DNA from: Vibrio sp. CB1-14 | GTDB taxonomy: Bacteria > Pseudomonadota > Gammaproteobacteria > Enterobacterales > Vibrionaceae | DNA length: 64,000 bases | Direction: 5' to 3' | Assembly: GCF_040412085.2 (NCBI RefSeq) | Contig: NZ_CP115921.1 | Span: forward strand, 1,302,001-1,366,000 | Shown here: positions 55,282 through 63,564 of the stretch, one piece after another | Layout of the letters: every line of letters begins with the position of its first letter | How positions within the stretch are numbered: the first letter of the stretch is position 1 | The notes under the pieces: model-generated | Told to the model about the DNA's origin: nothing | The model's input: only the letters and a program-made list of their open reading frames with translations | Database searches by the model: none | Position numbers and translations under genes: made by a program

Positions 55282-55361
55282 ATCCTTATCTGTAGCAAAC
55301 TCATTCTTACTTTTTAGAGAAACGCTTTGATGCGTGCTTTGTCGCATCTGCAGTTTTCTGA
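55282..55361. other. Spacer between tRNA and OMP remnant
   Basis: Eighty bases without coding signal. GATGCGTGC at 55329-55337 repeats nine bases from the 5' edge of the tRNA (55205-55213). This is too short to call an attachment site. Confidence 0.4.
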
Positions 55362-55634
55362 CTCTTCGAAGATCTTCGGGCTACTGTTGACACATATGGT
55401 TGCTGTTGTCGTTTTGACCTCTACTCTCTTCGAACGGATTTTACAACCATTGGTGGCTCAGATTTCTATAAAAATAACGCTTATGGGTCGGGGAAAAGCA
55501 ATATTACTATGCACGAGTTGATTGCAAGTTATCAGGTTAACCCACGTTTGAATTTTCGCTATTTTGCAAACTTTAGTGATGAAGTGAGTTTTCGAGATGG
55601 CCAGCATCGCCTTGAATTTAACTATCAGTTCTAG
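55362..55634 (+). pseudogene. Decayed outer-membrane beta-barrel protein, C-terminal remnant
   Basis: A 90-codon open stretch reads as the end of a barrel protein: FDLYSLRTDFTTIGGSDFY, then NITMHELIASYQVNPRLNF, and a final strand RLEFNYQF with terminal Phe and stop at 55632. A stop at 55359 cuts it off, and no start or signal peptide is found. The original terminator still follows. The style fits KdgM-like small porins, but the family is not certain. It probably marks a deletion next to the tRNA. Confidence 0.65.
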
Positions 55635-55661
55635 CTTAGCCGTTTAATTGTTTCATACTCG

Positions 55662-55685
55662 AAGCCCCCTATGATGGGGGCTTTT
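55662..55685 (+). terminator. Terminator of the decayed OMP gene
   Basis: An 8-bp stem (AAGCCCCC / GGGGGCTT) with a six-base loop and TTTT. It is intact although the gene upstream is broken. Confidence 0.8.
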
Positions 55686-55784
55686 GAGCTTTAGTAGAAA
55701 GTAAAGCTAGCGTTGTTATGGAAAGGCTTAAGCGTATTTAATGTCAATTGAAAAACCATTCCATAAAACCTTCAACCTTATTCT

Positions 55785-56969
55785 CTACTGCGGTTCTTCA
55801 TCGTTGGACTCACTTAGAGCAGCCCAAGATGGTGTGTAGACTTCTGAATGATGGTCAATAACATATCCGCCAATGAGTGAGTTCGAATCTGATTCACCAT
55901 AACGACCGAAACAGCCACGCTGAACTGCTAAACCTGCATCGCCAGCCCAGTCGAGCGAACCGCGCGTTTCCAGGTCGCCATCTACATCGAAAGATGAAGA
56001 GTTTGAACACTCCATTTCACCAGCAGAAAGATTGCCCGAAACTTGCGCTGCACTGTTCTGGAATACGTTGAAGCGTCCATTTCCTTCAGTACCCACAGTC
56101 ACGTCGCCTTGAACATAAAGGTGAGAGTTGCCCCAGATATCGACAAAATCGGTAACTTGTAGTGAGTTTGCCTCTATCGATGAGCCCCTAGAGGCGTATA
56201 GGTCGTCTGCTACTAGAACACTACCTTTGCTGTGGACGAATGAGCTGCCTATGGCTTCAACGGTATCGTAAGTGGCTGTGTCAGATTGGATAACTAAAGT
56301 GGAGTTTCCATCGGCGACAACTTGGAAAGCATTTCCTATTACCGCACTTCTAATATCAGCCGATGCGTTGCGATTAAGTAGAAGAGATAGATTGTCGATA
56401 GATCCCGAGTTAATACGTAGATATGAGGTGCGTATATAGATATTGGGATCATACTCGTCGCCACTAATTACTGGCGTAGGCAATGTAACATCCTCTAGTC
56501 GCAAGTTAGAATTGTTGCGTACAAACAGGGTTCCCTCCAATGTAAGGTTAGAAAGACGAACGTTGGACTGCGCATCTATAAATAGGGACTCCCCGTCCAT
56601 ATCTTCGCCTTCAGTAATACTAGCGCTCCCCGAGCCGTCGATTCTTACGTCTGCGCGAGCGATTTCAGCTCCTTCACAAGAACCGGAAATCAAATATTCC
56701 ATCTGTGCATTAGAATTACGTGAGCCTTCAAGCGCTTCGACCAACGCTTTAGCGTTTTCGGAGCAATCCACTTCAACAGTAATATAGGAATCTGACTCAG
56801 AGCCCTCTAGCGCCGTTAGTCTAGAATCGAGTTGTGAGAAGTTTTCGTTCACTTCACTTGCTAGAGCTGGTGAACCTGCGCTGAATGTGTTGGGTACAGC
56901 GGCAAAAGTGCCAACTGCGATGGTGTGACTGAACAGTGTTGCCAACATAAGTTTGTTTGAAGTTTCCAT
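55785..56969 (-). CDS. Secreted beta-helix protein with NTFSAG-type N-terminal module
   Basis: A 394-residue exported protein. The hydrophobic N-terminus (about residues 7-24) is a signal peptide. Then comes the module VPNTFSAGSPALASEVNENF and a short coiled coil (QLDSRLTALE) found at the start of many secreted bacterial proteins, where it may trimerise. The rest (about 110-360) is a beta-helix made of Ser/Asn-rich turns. Function unknown; adhesion or matrix binding is possible. AAGGA precedes the ATG. It lies 37 bp downstream of the lipoprotein gene at 57007. Confidence 0.72.
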   Translation of the reverse strand: METSNKLMLATLFSHTIAVGTFAAVPNTFSAGSPALASEVNENFSQLDSRLTALEGSESDSYITVEVDCSENAKALVEALEGSRNSNAQMEYLISGSCEGAEIARADVRIDGSGSASITEGEDMDGESLFIDAQSNVRLSNLTLEGTLFVRNNSNLRLEDVTLPTPVISGDEYDPNIYIRTSYLRINSGSIDNLSLLLNRNASADIRSAVIGNAFQVVADGNSTLVIQSDTATYDTVEAIGSSFVHSKGSVLVADDLYASRGSSIEANSLQVTDFVDIWGNSHLYVQGDVTVGTEGNGRFNVFQNSAAQVSGNLSAGEMECSNSSSFDVDGDLETRGSLDWAGDAGLAVQRGCFGRYGESDSNSLIGGYVIDHHSEVYTPSWAALSESNDEEPQ

Positions 56970-57006
56970 GATACTTATCCTTAAGGTTTCTAATCTTGTT
57001 TTGTCG

Positions 57007-58083
57007 CTACTGCCAGGTTGCGTCGTTCCAATTGGTTACGTTCCACGTGAGGTCAACGTTGTTGTCACAGGCATCACCGAGTCCATCTTGATCAAAGTCC
57101 GCTTGGTCTTGATTGGCGACAGTTGTACAGTTGTCGGTGTCATTTGCGATGGCATCATTGTCGGTATCATTGAGTGACTGATCATCTTCGTTGTCACCAA
57201 GCCCGTCGTTGTCATCATCGAACCATTCCGTAGCGTCGTTGGGAAAGCGGTCGATGTTATTTGCGTAACTGTCGTTGTCACTATCGTTGGGGTAGGGATC
57301 ATCTTCGTTGTCACCGAGATTGTCTTGGTCGCTATCCACCCACTCTGTTGGATCTTGGTCAAAAGCGTCGATAGAATCGGGAATCCCATCGCCATCACTA
57401 TCGGTTGGCGGGACCTGTGGTGGAATCGCGGCCAAATCCTGCTTGATCTCTTCGACCGTTTGTGAGTCAGAGACCGTATCGAGGATCTCTTTTATATCTT
57501 GATTCACAGCGGTCACGACGAGCTCAAATTTTGAGGATTCAGTCGAGGTCTGGTCTGCAGCTTCGGCAAGGTCATCTGGTGATTCAGGTAGCGCTCCCAT
57601 ACTGACGATTTGTTCTGCTGCATACGCTGCTTTTGGTTTACCTTCGCCTGCAATAAAGTCTCCTAAAACATCGTCAGACTCTATTCCCAACTCGTTAGCA
57701 AGCTTTTGAACCGCATCTTCTTTACTAAGTGAAGGATCTTTCTTCATCGAGTTATGAACAATGGTGGTCAGAGGCGTTACCGCGCTTTCTCCTGCAGGTG
57801 CTGACATCACAAAAGGTTCGGTTACTTCACCTTCTGTTTCATCGATGGCAGTGACGCTGTAAGCGTCTCCTGCACTAACATTACCGGTAGAATTGTTGTT
57901 GTCGCTATTACAGCCATAAATAGAGACGGTGAAGAATAAGCCTAAACTGACCTTGAATATTTTCTGCTTAATATCGTTATCCAGTTTGTTGTGGCAATAT
58001 AAGTGATTAGTACAATTGATCAGTTTGTCAATAAGGAGGGGAATTGCATACGGTTTGAGTTTGTAAATTGTTCCAAAGATCAC
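57007..58083 (-). CDS. Lipoprotein with thrombospondin type 3 (calcium-binding) repeats
   Basis: The lipobox is IYGC, preceded by a signal-type stretch KQKIFKVSLGLFFTVS. A helical domain (about residues 85-220 of the long frame) leads to five or so Asp-rich repeats of the type DSDGDGIPDSIDAFDQDPTE, thrombospondin type 3 repeats that bind calcium. The start is a problem: ATG 58083 puts the lipobox at residue 58, far too deep. The signal-like part begins at an ATT codon (about 57973) with GGAT upstream. Either ATT is used or the start has mutated. Function unknown; probably expressed with the beta-helix protein downstream. Confidence 0.65.
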   Translation of the reverse strand: MIFGTIYKLKPYAIPLLIDKLINCTNHLYCHNKLDNDIKQKIFKVSLGLFFTVSIYGCNSDNNNSTGNVSAGDAYSVTAIDETEGEVTEPFVMSAPAGESAVTPLTTIVHNSMKKDPSLSKEDAVQKLANELGIESDDVLGDFIAGEGKPKAAYAAEQIVSMGALPESPDDLAEAADQTSTESSKFELVVTAVNQDIKEILDTVSDSQTVEEIKQDLAAIPPQVPPTDSDGDGIPDSIDAFDQDPTEWVDSDQDNLGDNEDDPYPNDSDNDSYANNIDRFPNDATEWFDDDNDGLGDNEDDQSLNDTDNDAIANDTDNCTTVANQDQADFDQDGLGDACDNNVDLTWNVTNWNDATWQ

Positions 58084-58306
58084 ATTCGGTGCAGTTCTAA
58101 ACAGCAGCTCGATTAAATAATCAGGTAGAAAATTTAGAGTAAATTAGTTGTCGTCACGTTATTAAGGTTGAACTGTTCGTGATATTCCTCGTTTATACGT
58201 TCGAAGAAGTGCGTTAACGGTTTAAAAGTTGCATGCAAGGATAAAAGAACGGTTGTCGTGTAAAATAACTTCTGGATATTAACTCGCGAAAACAGAGAGA
58301 TTGACC

Positions 58307-59149
58307 TTATTGATGGGGCTTCGATTTCAACAGCGCTTTTATCTCCTCTAACTCTTGATGCAATGATTGTACTTGTTGGTGAGTAGCAAATATCTGTCTT
58401 GTTTGGTGATCGGCTGTGAGCTGCGGTAGTTCGGATTCATTGTCTTTTTCAGCTAGTGCATGTTCTGCTGTCATAGTCTCAATGACAACACCTATCATCA
58501 TGTTTAAAAAAACAAATGCGGTCAGGAAAATAAATGTTAGATAGTAGACCCAACTGATGGGGTAGACCGCCATAGTTTCGTACATGACATCTGTCCAGTC
58601 TTCAAAAGTTGCAATACGGAAAAGGGTGAGCATGGATATGGATACATCCCCCCATAGTTCTTCGTTGATGTCGGAAAATACCAAGCTACCGATGACAGCA
58701 TAAATGTAGAAGATGATAAACATTAGAACGGCGATATAGCCCATTTTTGGGATCGCCTTAAATAATGCGTTAATAAGTAATTTAAGCTGCGGTACGGCAG
58801 AGACTAAACGTAATACTCGAAATACACGGAGGAGGCGAGCGATTAAAATGCCTTGTCCCGCCGTCGGTATTAAACTGCCGATAACAATAACGGTGTCAAA
58901 AAGGTTCCAACCACTTTTAAAAAAATTGAGCTTGTTTTGGTATGAGAAGAACTTGATGATTATTTCAATCAAGAAGAATAGCAATATGAAAACATCGAGC
59001 CATTGAATTGCTCCGCTTAAAGCATCGGGTAGCTCAAACGTTTTAGCGCCGATGGTCAACGCAGCAAGTATGATCACAACTACAGTAAATGCTTGGAAGT
59101 ACTTATTGTTGTTAATCGCGTTTAATTTTACATGCAAAGAGGAGAGCAT
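58307..59149 (-). CDS. Bacterial voltage-gated cation channel (BacNav-type)
   Basis: A 280-residue single-domain six-helix channel that should assemble as a tetramer in the inner membrane. S4 carries four gating arginines at three-residue spacing (Arg105, 108, 111, 114 in ARLLRVFRVLRL). The selectivity filter is TFEDWTD (residues 181-187), more acidic than the TLESWSM of NavAb. A C-terminal coiled coil (about 240-275) aids tetramer assembly. ATG 59149 is chosen over GTG 59179 because GGAG lies eight bases upstream. The physiological role in Vibrio is not established. Confidence 0.88.
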   Translation of the reverse strand: MLSSLHVKLNAINNNKYFQAFTVVVIILAALTIGAKTFELPDALSGAIQWLDVFILLFFLIEIIIKFFSYQNKLNFFKSGWNLFDTVIVIGSLIPTAGQGILIARLLRVFRVLRLVSAVPQLKLLINALFKAIPKMGYIAVLMFIIFYIYAVIGSLVFSDINEELWGDVSISMLTLFRIATFEDWTDVMYETMAVYPISWVYYLTFIFLTAFVFLNMMIGVVIETMTAEHALAEKDNESELPQLTADHQTRQIFATHQQVQSLHQELEEIKALLKSKPHQ

Positions 59150-59275
59150 AGATATTGCTCCTTCATATCTGATTATCACTTGTTACGTAAATGTTATGCC
59201 CAACACTGCGATTTTCGCTAGAAAATAATTGCGACATTTTATTAACAATTTGAAACTGACGTCAGATTAGAAGAG

Positions 59276-59300
59276 AAAAAAGGGAAGCCGAAGCTTCCCT
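59276..59300 (-). terminator. Terminator of the TonB2-type operon
   Basis: An 8-bp stem (AGGGAAGC / GCTTCCCT) with a CGAA loop; on the minus strand it is followed by TTTTTCTCTT. It lies 70 bp past the stop of the last operon gene. Confidence 0.85.
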
Positions 59301-59370
59301 AAACGTGCGACTGACTCACACTTAACCAAGAGAAGAACACAACCATCTCCTCTCGATATTCTAATCAGTC

Positions 59371-60579
59371 TTATTGCTCCAAAAAACTGATCCAAGGGCT
59401 GACCGTTGGACGAAGCTCCTTTGAGCTTGCGGCCTTTTTCATTGAGTTGAGCGCGAGTTTTGGCTGTTTCATCTCAAAGTGTGCCATTCCTTTTATGTAT
59501 TGCAGCTCTGCTACTTGATCCTTAGTTGCGTTAGGCGCATAAGTCTTAGTGTATTCAGAGGCGACCTTATACTGTTTGTCTTGAAGCATAAGACGAGCAA
59601 TACGGATTTGACTCTTGGCTGTTGGGCTCATCTCGTACGCTTGTTGATAGGCCAAAATCGCTTGGTCTACCTCTTGCGCTTGATGATAAAAAGACGCGAG
59701 CTTTTCAACATGCTTTTGCGTTTTCTCTATATTTCCTTGTTCCATCGCCAGCTTAAGTGTTTTCGCTGCTCGGTAAGGGATGCCCTGATAAGCCATAAAG
59801 TTGACTAGCCTTAAGTACTCCTTTTCACTTTCCAGTAGGTTGAGCTCGTAAGCGGCTTCTAGTGCTGCTAGTGAGTTTCGATCCTGGTTCATCTCCATGT
59901 AGATCCCAGAAAGCTGCATCCAATAACGCTTCTTCTGTGGATATTTGGAAGTGAGTGTCTTGAGTACACCTGCCGTGCTCTTGTACTGCTTAAGTTCATA
60001 ATGAGAAGCAAGCAGTAACAGATACCAAGACTCACTCGGTTCTTTGGTCATCGAGATAGCTTTTTTGGTCGGTGGAATGGCGTTTTTGTAATTCCCCATT
60101 TGCACATAGGCACTTGCCAGTGTGATATAAGCATGAGCGTTTGGCTTGTCTTCAGTGGTTTTCGCCACGTCAAACCAAGCCTTCATGGTATTGACTGATT
60201 TTTGGTACTGCTCCTCGGCGAGATAGAGCTGAGCCAAACTGTAGCGTACTTGCTGCGCGACAGGCACGGGTAGGGCATTAACCTCGAGTGCTTGAGCAAA
60301 GTAGTTCGCCGCTTGTTTGTAGTCTTCACGAAGTGAGTACAGAAAACCCATCTGTTGTAGTAAGACGGCTCGGTCGTACTTTTTCTTCTTGGTAGACTCA
60401 ATGGCACTTTCTAGCTTTTCTATGGCGTAAGTGTATTTTTCTTCTGCGATCCATTTTTGCACCTTGTTAACGGTACGAAATGTCTTGTCGGAAAGCTGAG
60501 GTGGATCCTGAGCGATAGCTGGGCTGCTTAAACAGCCCGCTATAAGTAACACAGAAGCCAATTTTTTGAACGTATTCAT
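59371..60579 (-). CDS. Periplasmic TPR-repeat protein of TonB2-type operon
   Basis: A 402-residue exported protein. The signal peptide (MNTFKKLASVLLIAGCLSSPAIA) is followed by about nine tetratricopeptide repeats (for example YDRAVLLQQMGFLYSLREDYKQAA). Cys16 lies in the hydrophobic core and is probably not a lipid site. The long upstream frame start (60645) is rejected because AAGGAG precedes ATG 60579. TPR proteins close this type of TonB operon in Vibrio and may scaffold the complex; the role here is not known. Confidence 0.82.
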   Translation of the reverse strand: MNTFKKLASVLLIAGCLSSPAIAQDPPQLSDKTFRTVNKVQKWIAEEKYTYAIEKLESAIESTKKKKYDRAVLLQQMGFLYSLREDYKQAANYFAQALEVNALPVPVAQQVRYSLAQLYLAEEQYQKSVNTMKAWFDVAKTTEDKPNAHAYITLASAYVQMGNYKNAIPPTKKAISMTKEPSESWYLLLLASHYELKQYKSTAGVLKTLTSKYPQKKRYWMQLSGIYMEMNQDRNSLAALEAAYELNLLESEKEYLRLVNFMAYQGIPYRAAKTLKLAMEQGNIEKTQKHVEKLASFYHQAQEVDQAILAYQQAYEMSPTAKSQIRIARLMLQDKQYKVASEYTKTYAPNATKDQVAELQYIKGMAHFEMKQPKLALNSMKKAASSKELRPTVSPWISFLEQ

Positions 60580-60589
60580 GTTCGACTCC

Positions 60590-61222
60590 TTAGTTGGTAG
60601 AAAACTCAATTTCTTGTGACATACGAGTACTGACCGCCTGTCCATCGATTTGCTTAGGTTTGAATGTCCATTTAGCGATAGTCTTTTTGGCAGCGCGGCC
60701 GAGGCCTAGCTTACGTGGGTTTTCTTTGAGGACTTTGACATCTTCAACCGTGCCACGTTCGTTCACAGTGAACTCAACCAACACCACTCCTCTTTCTATT
60801 CCAGAACGCGCTGCTTTACGCGGCATTTGCGGCTGGAACGTGGCCAGAGGTACTGGACCGTTATTGCCAAGAACTTGAGCTCCACCGCCTTGGGTGTAGT
60901 GACCCAACACAGAACCACCAGTGACATTCACAGGCAGATTTAGGTTAGGCATATCCATAGCGATCTGCTCCATCACAGGCTTGACCGTCGACGCCACTTT
61001 CATTTCTGGTGGCGGTGGAGGGCGTTTCGGTGGTGGTGGTTTTGGTAGTTCTCGTTTTTTCTCCTGTACATTTTCTTGCGGTTTAACGCGAATAAAATCG
61101 ACCATACGAAGATCGTCACTCGACGCTAACTCGTGGCGCTCTTTGTTTACCAGCTTGTCCATCCCCCAGAAAAGTCCGAGGGCGACAACGAGCGCCAGTG
61201 CTACAGAGGCCAGATAACGCAT
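60590..61222 (-). CDS. tonB: TonB energy transducer, TonB2 type
   Basis: A 210-residue TonB. One N-terminal membrane anchor (about residues 4-22) is followed by a Pro-rich and Lys-rich stretch (KRELPKPPPPKRPPPPPE) and a C-terminal TonB fold (about 125-210) with GIERGVVLVEFTVNERG. The short proline region and the company of TtpC identify the Vibrio TonB2 class, which transmits proton-motive force to outer-membrane iron or vitamin receptors. It lies 4 bp from exbD and 10 bp from the TPR gene. Confidence 0.9.
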   Translation of the reverse strand: MRYLASVALALVVALGLFWGMDKLVNKERHELASSDDLRMVDFIRVKPQENVQEKKRELPKPPPPKRPPPPPEMKVASTVKPVMEQIAMDMPNLNLPVNVTGGSVLGHYTQGGGAQVLGNNGPVPLATFQPQMPRKAARSGIERGVVLVEFTVNERGTVEDVKVLKENPRKLGLGRAAKKTIAKWTFKPKQIDGQAVSTRMSQEIEFSTN

Positions 61223-61225
61223 AGG

Positions 61226-61633
61226 TTACCCCTTATCTGTAGCGGCGATGGAGATGTTTTCTACCCCAGCCATTTTTATTTGATCCATCACTTTAACCAC
61301 GACACCGGCACTGGCTTCTTGGTCTGCTTGGATCACCACTGCACCTTCCGGACTTTCCGCTTTGAGTCGTTCGATGTTCGCGCGCACTGCATCGACTTCG
61401 ATACGGCGCTTATCGACCCAAACATCGCCAGCTGCACCAATGGCAACCATAATGTTACCGTTTTTCACCACCTGCGCCGTGTTAGCGCTTGGCCTACTGA
61501 CTTCGATACCAGCTTCTTTGACGAAGGAAGTGGTAACAATGAAGAAAATCAACATGATGAAAACAATGTCTAGCATTGGCGTCATATCGATCGCTGCTTC
61601 TTCATTGCTTTCGCTGCTATAGCGTCTTTTCAT
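61226..61633 (-). CDS. exbD: ExbD2-type proton channel subunit
   Basis: A 135-residue ExbD/TolR protein. A single helix carries the essential Asp in DMTPMLDIVFIMLIFFIV (Asp23 region), then a periplasmic domain. It forms a proton-driven motor with ExbB and energises TonB. It follows exbB with a 26-bp gap. Confidence 0.93.
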   Translation of the reverse strand: MKRRYSSESNEEAAIDMTPMLDIVFIMLIFFIVTTSFVKEAGIEVSRPSANTAQVVKNGNIMVAIGAAGDVWVDKRRIEVDAVRANIERLKAESPEGAVVIQADQEASAGVVVKVMDQIKMAGVENISIAATDKG

Positions 61634-61659
61634 GACCTATATCCTTATAATTCCGTTTA

Positions 61660-62187
61660 CTAAGCGACATGTTTTAGCTGGTCTTCCAGCTTTTGTGTGG
61701 TCACTTTTGCAAGATGATCCAATCGAGTGCTAAAGAACAAACCAGACAGAGAAGCGACCATTCCCGCAAGGGTTGGTATGGTTGCTTTTGAAATGCCTGA
61801 GGCCATGGCTCGCGGGCTTCCTGTGCCTACCACAGCAAGGATGTCGAACACGTGGATCATGCCGACAACCGTACCCAGCAGACCAAGCAGCGGACATAGT
61901 GCGATAAGCACTTTGACGACCGGCAGTCCTTTCTTGTTCTCAATATCCTGACGTGAAACAAGCTCTTGGCGGATCATTTTTGCGTTCCAGCTTTGATGCT
62001 CGGAGCGTGCAGTCCATTCCGCGAGTGTTTTCTTTGCCATTCGCGGAGCAACGGCTAAGAAATAAAACCAGCGTTCAAGTAGCACACTCCAGAGCAAAAA
62101 ACTGAGAATAAAGATGGCGAATAAGACATCACCACCCATTCCTAAAAAGCGTCTTATCGACTCAAATTCTTCGACTAACCACCACAT
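61660..62187 (-). CDS. exbB: ExbB2-type proton channel subunit
   Basis: A 175-residue MotA/TolQ/ExbB protein with three predicted helices. The conserved motif LIALCPLLGLLGTVVGMIHVF lies at about residues 90-110. It is shorter than E. coli ExbB, as is normal for TonB2 systems. It lies 9 bp downstream of the TtpC-like gene. Confidence 0.92.
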   Translation of the reverse strand: MWWLVEEFESIRRFLGMGGDVLFAIFILSFLLWSVLLERWFYFLAVAPRMAKKTLAEWTARSEHQSWNAKMIRQELVSRQDIENKKGLPVVKVLIALCPLLGLLGTVVGMIHVFDILAVVGTGSPRAMASGISKATIPTLAGMVASLSGLFFSTRLDHLAKVTTQKLEDQLKHVA

Positions 62188-62196
62188 AGTCGCTCC

Positions 62197-63564
62197 TTAT
62201 GCCTCTGACGAGTGCAGTTTTTCTTGGTAGCGAGCAATAAATCCAGCGCTTTGCTCTTCGAGTGTCTGAACCAGTCGACGTGCTTTACTATGGACTAGGG
62301 TGTAGAAGAACAGCAGTGGGATAGCGACAACGAGGCCAAGCATAGTGGTCACGAGTGCTTCTGAAATACCGCCGGCCATCAGCTTAGGATCTCCTGTACC
62401 GAAGAGTGTGATGGCCTGGAACGTACCAATCATACCCATTACTGTACCCAGTAGGCCGAGTAGGGGAGCAACGGAAGCAAATAGCTTAATTGAGCCAACG
62501 AAACGCTCGATTCGCGGTGCATTGCGCATAATGATCTCATCCAGTTTCGCTTCTAGATCTTCAAGGTTGCTGCCTTTATGTGATTGGTATGCTTCGATAA
62601 CTTCGCCAAGAGGGTTACTCTTTAGTACTTCCTCAGACTTCGCTTGTTTACGCATTTTACCGCCGATGACTAGAAGGCGTAGGTAACAAGCGACCGCAAT
62701 TAAGGCACCAATAAGACCCATACCCAAAATGATATAGCCGACGATGCCACCTTGATCGACGCGCTCTTTAACGGTTGGGCTTTGCACTAATAGTGAAAGG
62801 ATCACACCACGTGATGGGTCAACAAACAGCGGTTGATAACTGTCTTCAGTGCTTTCAAACGGTGATACAAGGGTAGTGATGTTGGTAGATGGCTGACGAG
62901 ACAGCTCTTCAAACTTGCCCGTTTGTGGAACGTACGTGACGTACTTACCGTCAGCGATAGCATTGAACTCACCCACTAAAGTGACGTCAGTTTGTGCTTC
63001 GTTACCTTCACCATAAACCACGGTGGCGTTAGCCTTTGATGTTTCACCAGAGGCCACAATTTGCTGAAGAATGGTGTACCAGAAACCTTCAAGCTCGGCT
63101 GTCGATGGGAGCTCTTTACTCTCAGCGAGCTTTGTCAAGAGTGCACCACGCTCTGGGAACTTAACCGCGTTTTGAGAGGCGTTAAATAGCCCTTTAAACT
63201 CACCCGCGTACTGTCTAAGGACACCAAACATTTCACCGAGAGTGCCTGAACGTTGGCGAAGAGTTTCAGTGAGCTCAGTGAGGAGGACATCGTTGTTATC
63301 AAATGTCGCTTTAAGTGTGTCGCCGCGAGTCGTTTCTTGCGCGAGTTGAGCTCGGGCTTTTTCAAGTAGCGCCTGCTGGTTATTTCGATCGGCTAAGAAC
63401 TCTGCTTCACGCTCTTTGTTCTCTTTAGATTCTAGCGAGCTTTGCGATTTAACCGTTTTTAGAAGCTCGTTCATGGAAATCGGTTTGGTTTCTGCGCTCG
63501 CGACGCACGGCAAAAGCAATAGGCCAGAGAGCACAAGTGAGGCCATAGATTTAAATGCAGTCAT
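62197..63564 (-). CDS. ttpC: TtpC-like ExbB-family protein with periplasmic extension
   Basis: A 455-residue protein. A signal-type N-terminus (VLSGLLLLPCVASA) is followed by a long coiled-coil periplasmic region (about residues 30-260). A MotA/TolQ/ExbB core (about 270-440) carries LFASVAPLLGLLGTVMGMIGTF. This is the layout of TtpC, the fourth component required by the Vibrio TonB2 system. Its ATG shares one base with the stop of the DUF3450 gene (TAATG). Confidence 0.88.
   Translation of the reverse strand: MTAFKSMASLVLSGLLLLPCVASAETKPISMNELLKTVKSQSSLESKENKEREAEFLADRNNQQALLEKARAQLAQETTRGDTLKATFDNNDVLLTELTETLRQRSGTLGEMFGVLRQYAGEFKGLFNASQNAVKFPERGALLTKLAESKELPSTAELEGFWYTILQQIVASGETSKANATVVYGEGNEAQTDVTLVGEFNAIADGKYVTYVPQTGKFEELSRQPSTNITTLVSPFESTEDSYQPLFVDPSRGVILSLLVQSPTVKERVDQGGIVGYIILGMGLIGALIAVACYLRLLVIGGKMRKQAKSEEVLKSNPLGEVIEAYQSHKGSNLEDLEAKLDEIIMRNAPRIERFVGSIKLFASVAPLLGLLGTVMGMIGTFQAITLFGTGDPKLMAGGISEALVTTMLGLVVAIPLLFFYTLVHSKARRLVQTLEEQSAGFIARYQEKLHSSEA

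Noticed and set aside
55329..55337. GATGCGTGC repeated from the tRNA-Gly 5' edge, possible attachment site
   Set aside because: Only nine bases match and they correspond to the 5' rather than the 3' end of the tRNA; no integrase is present.
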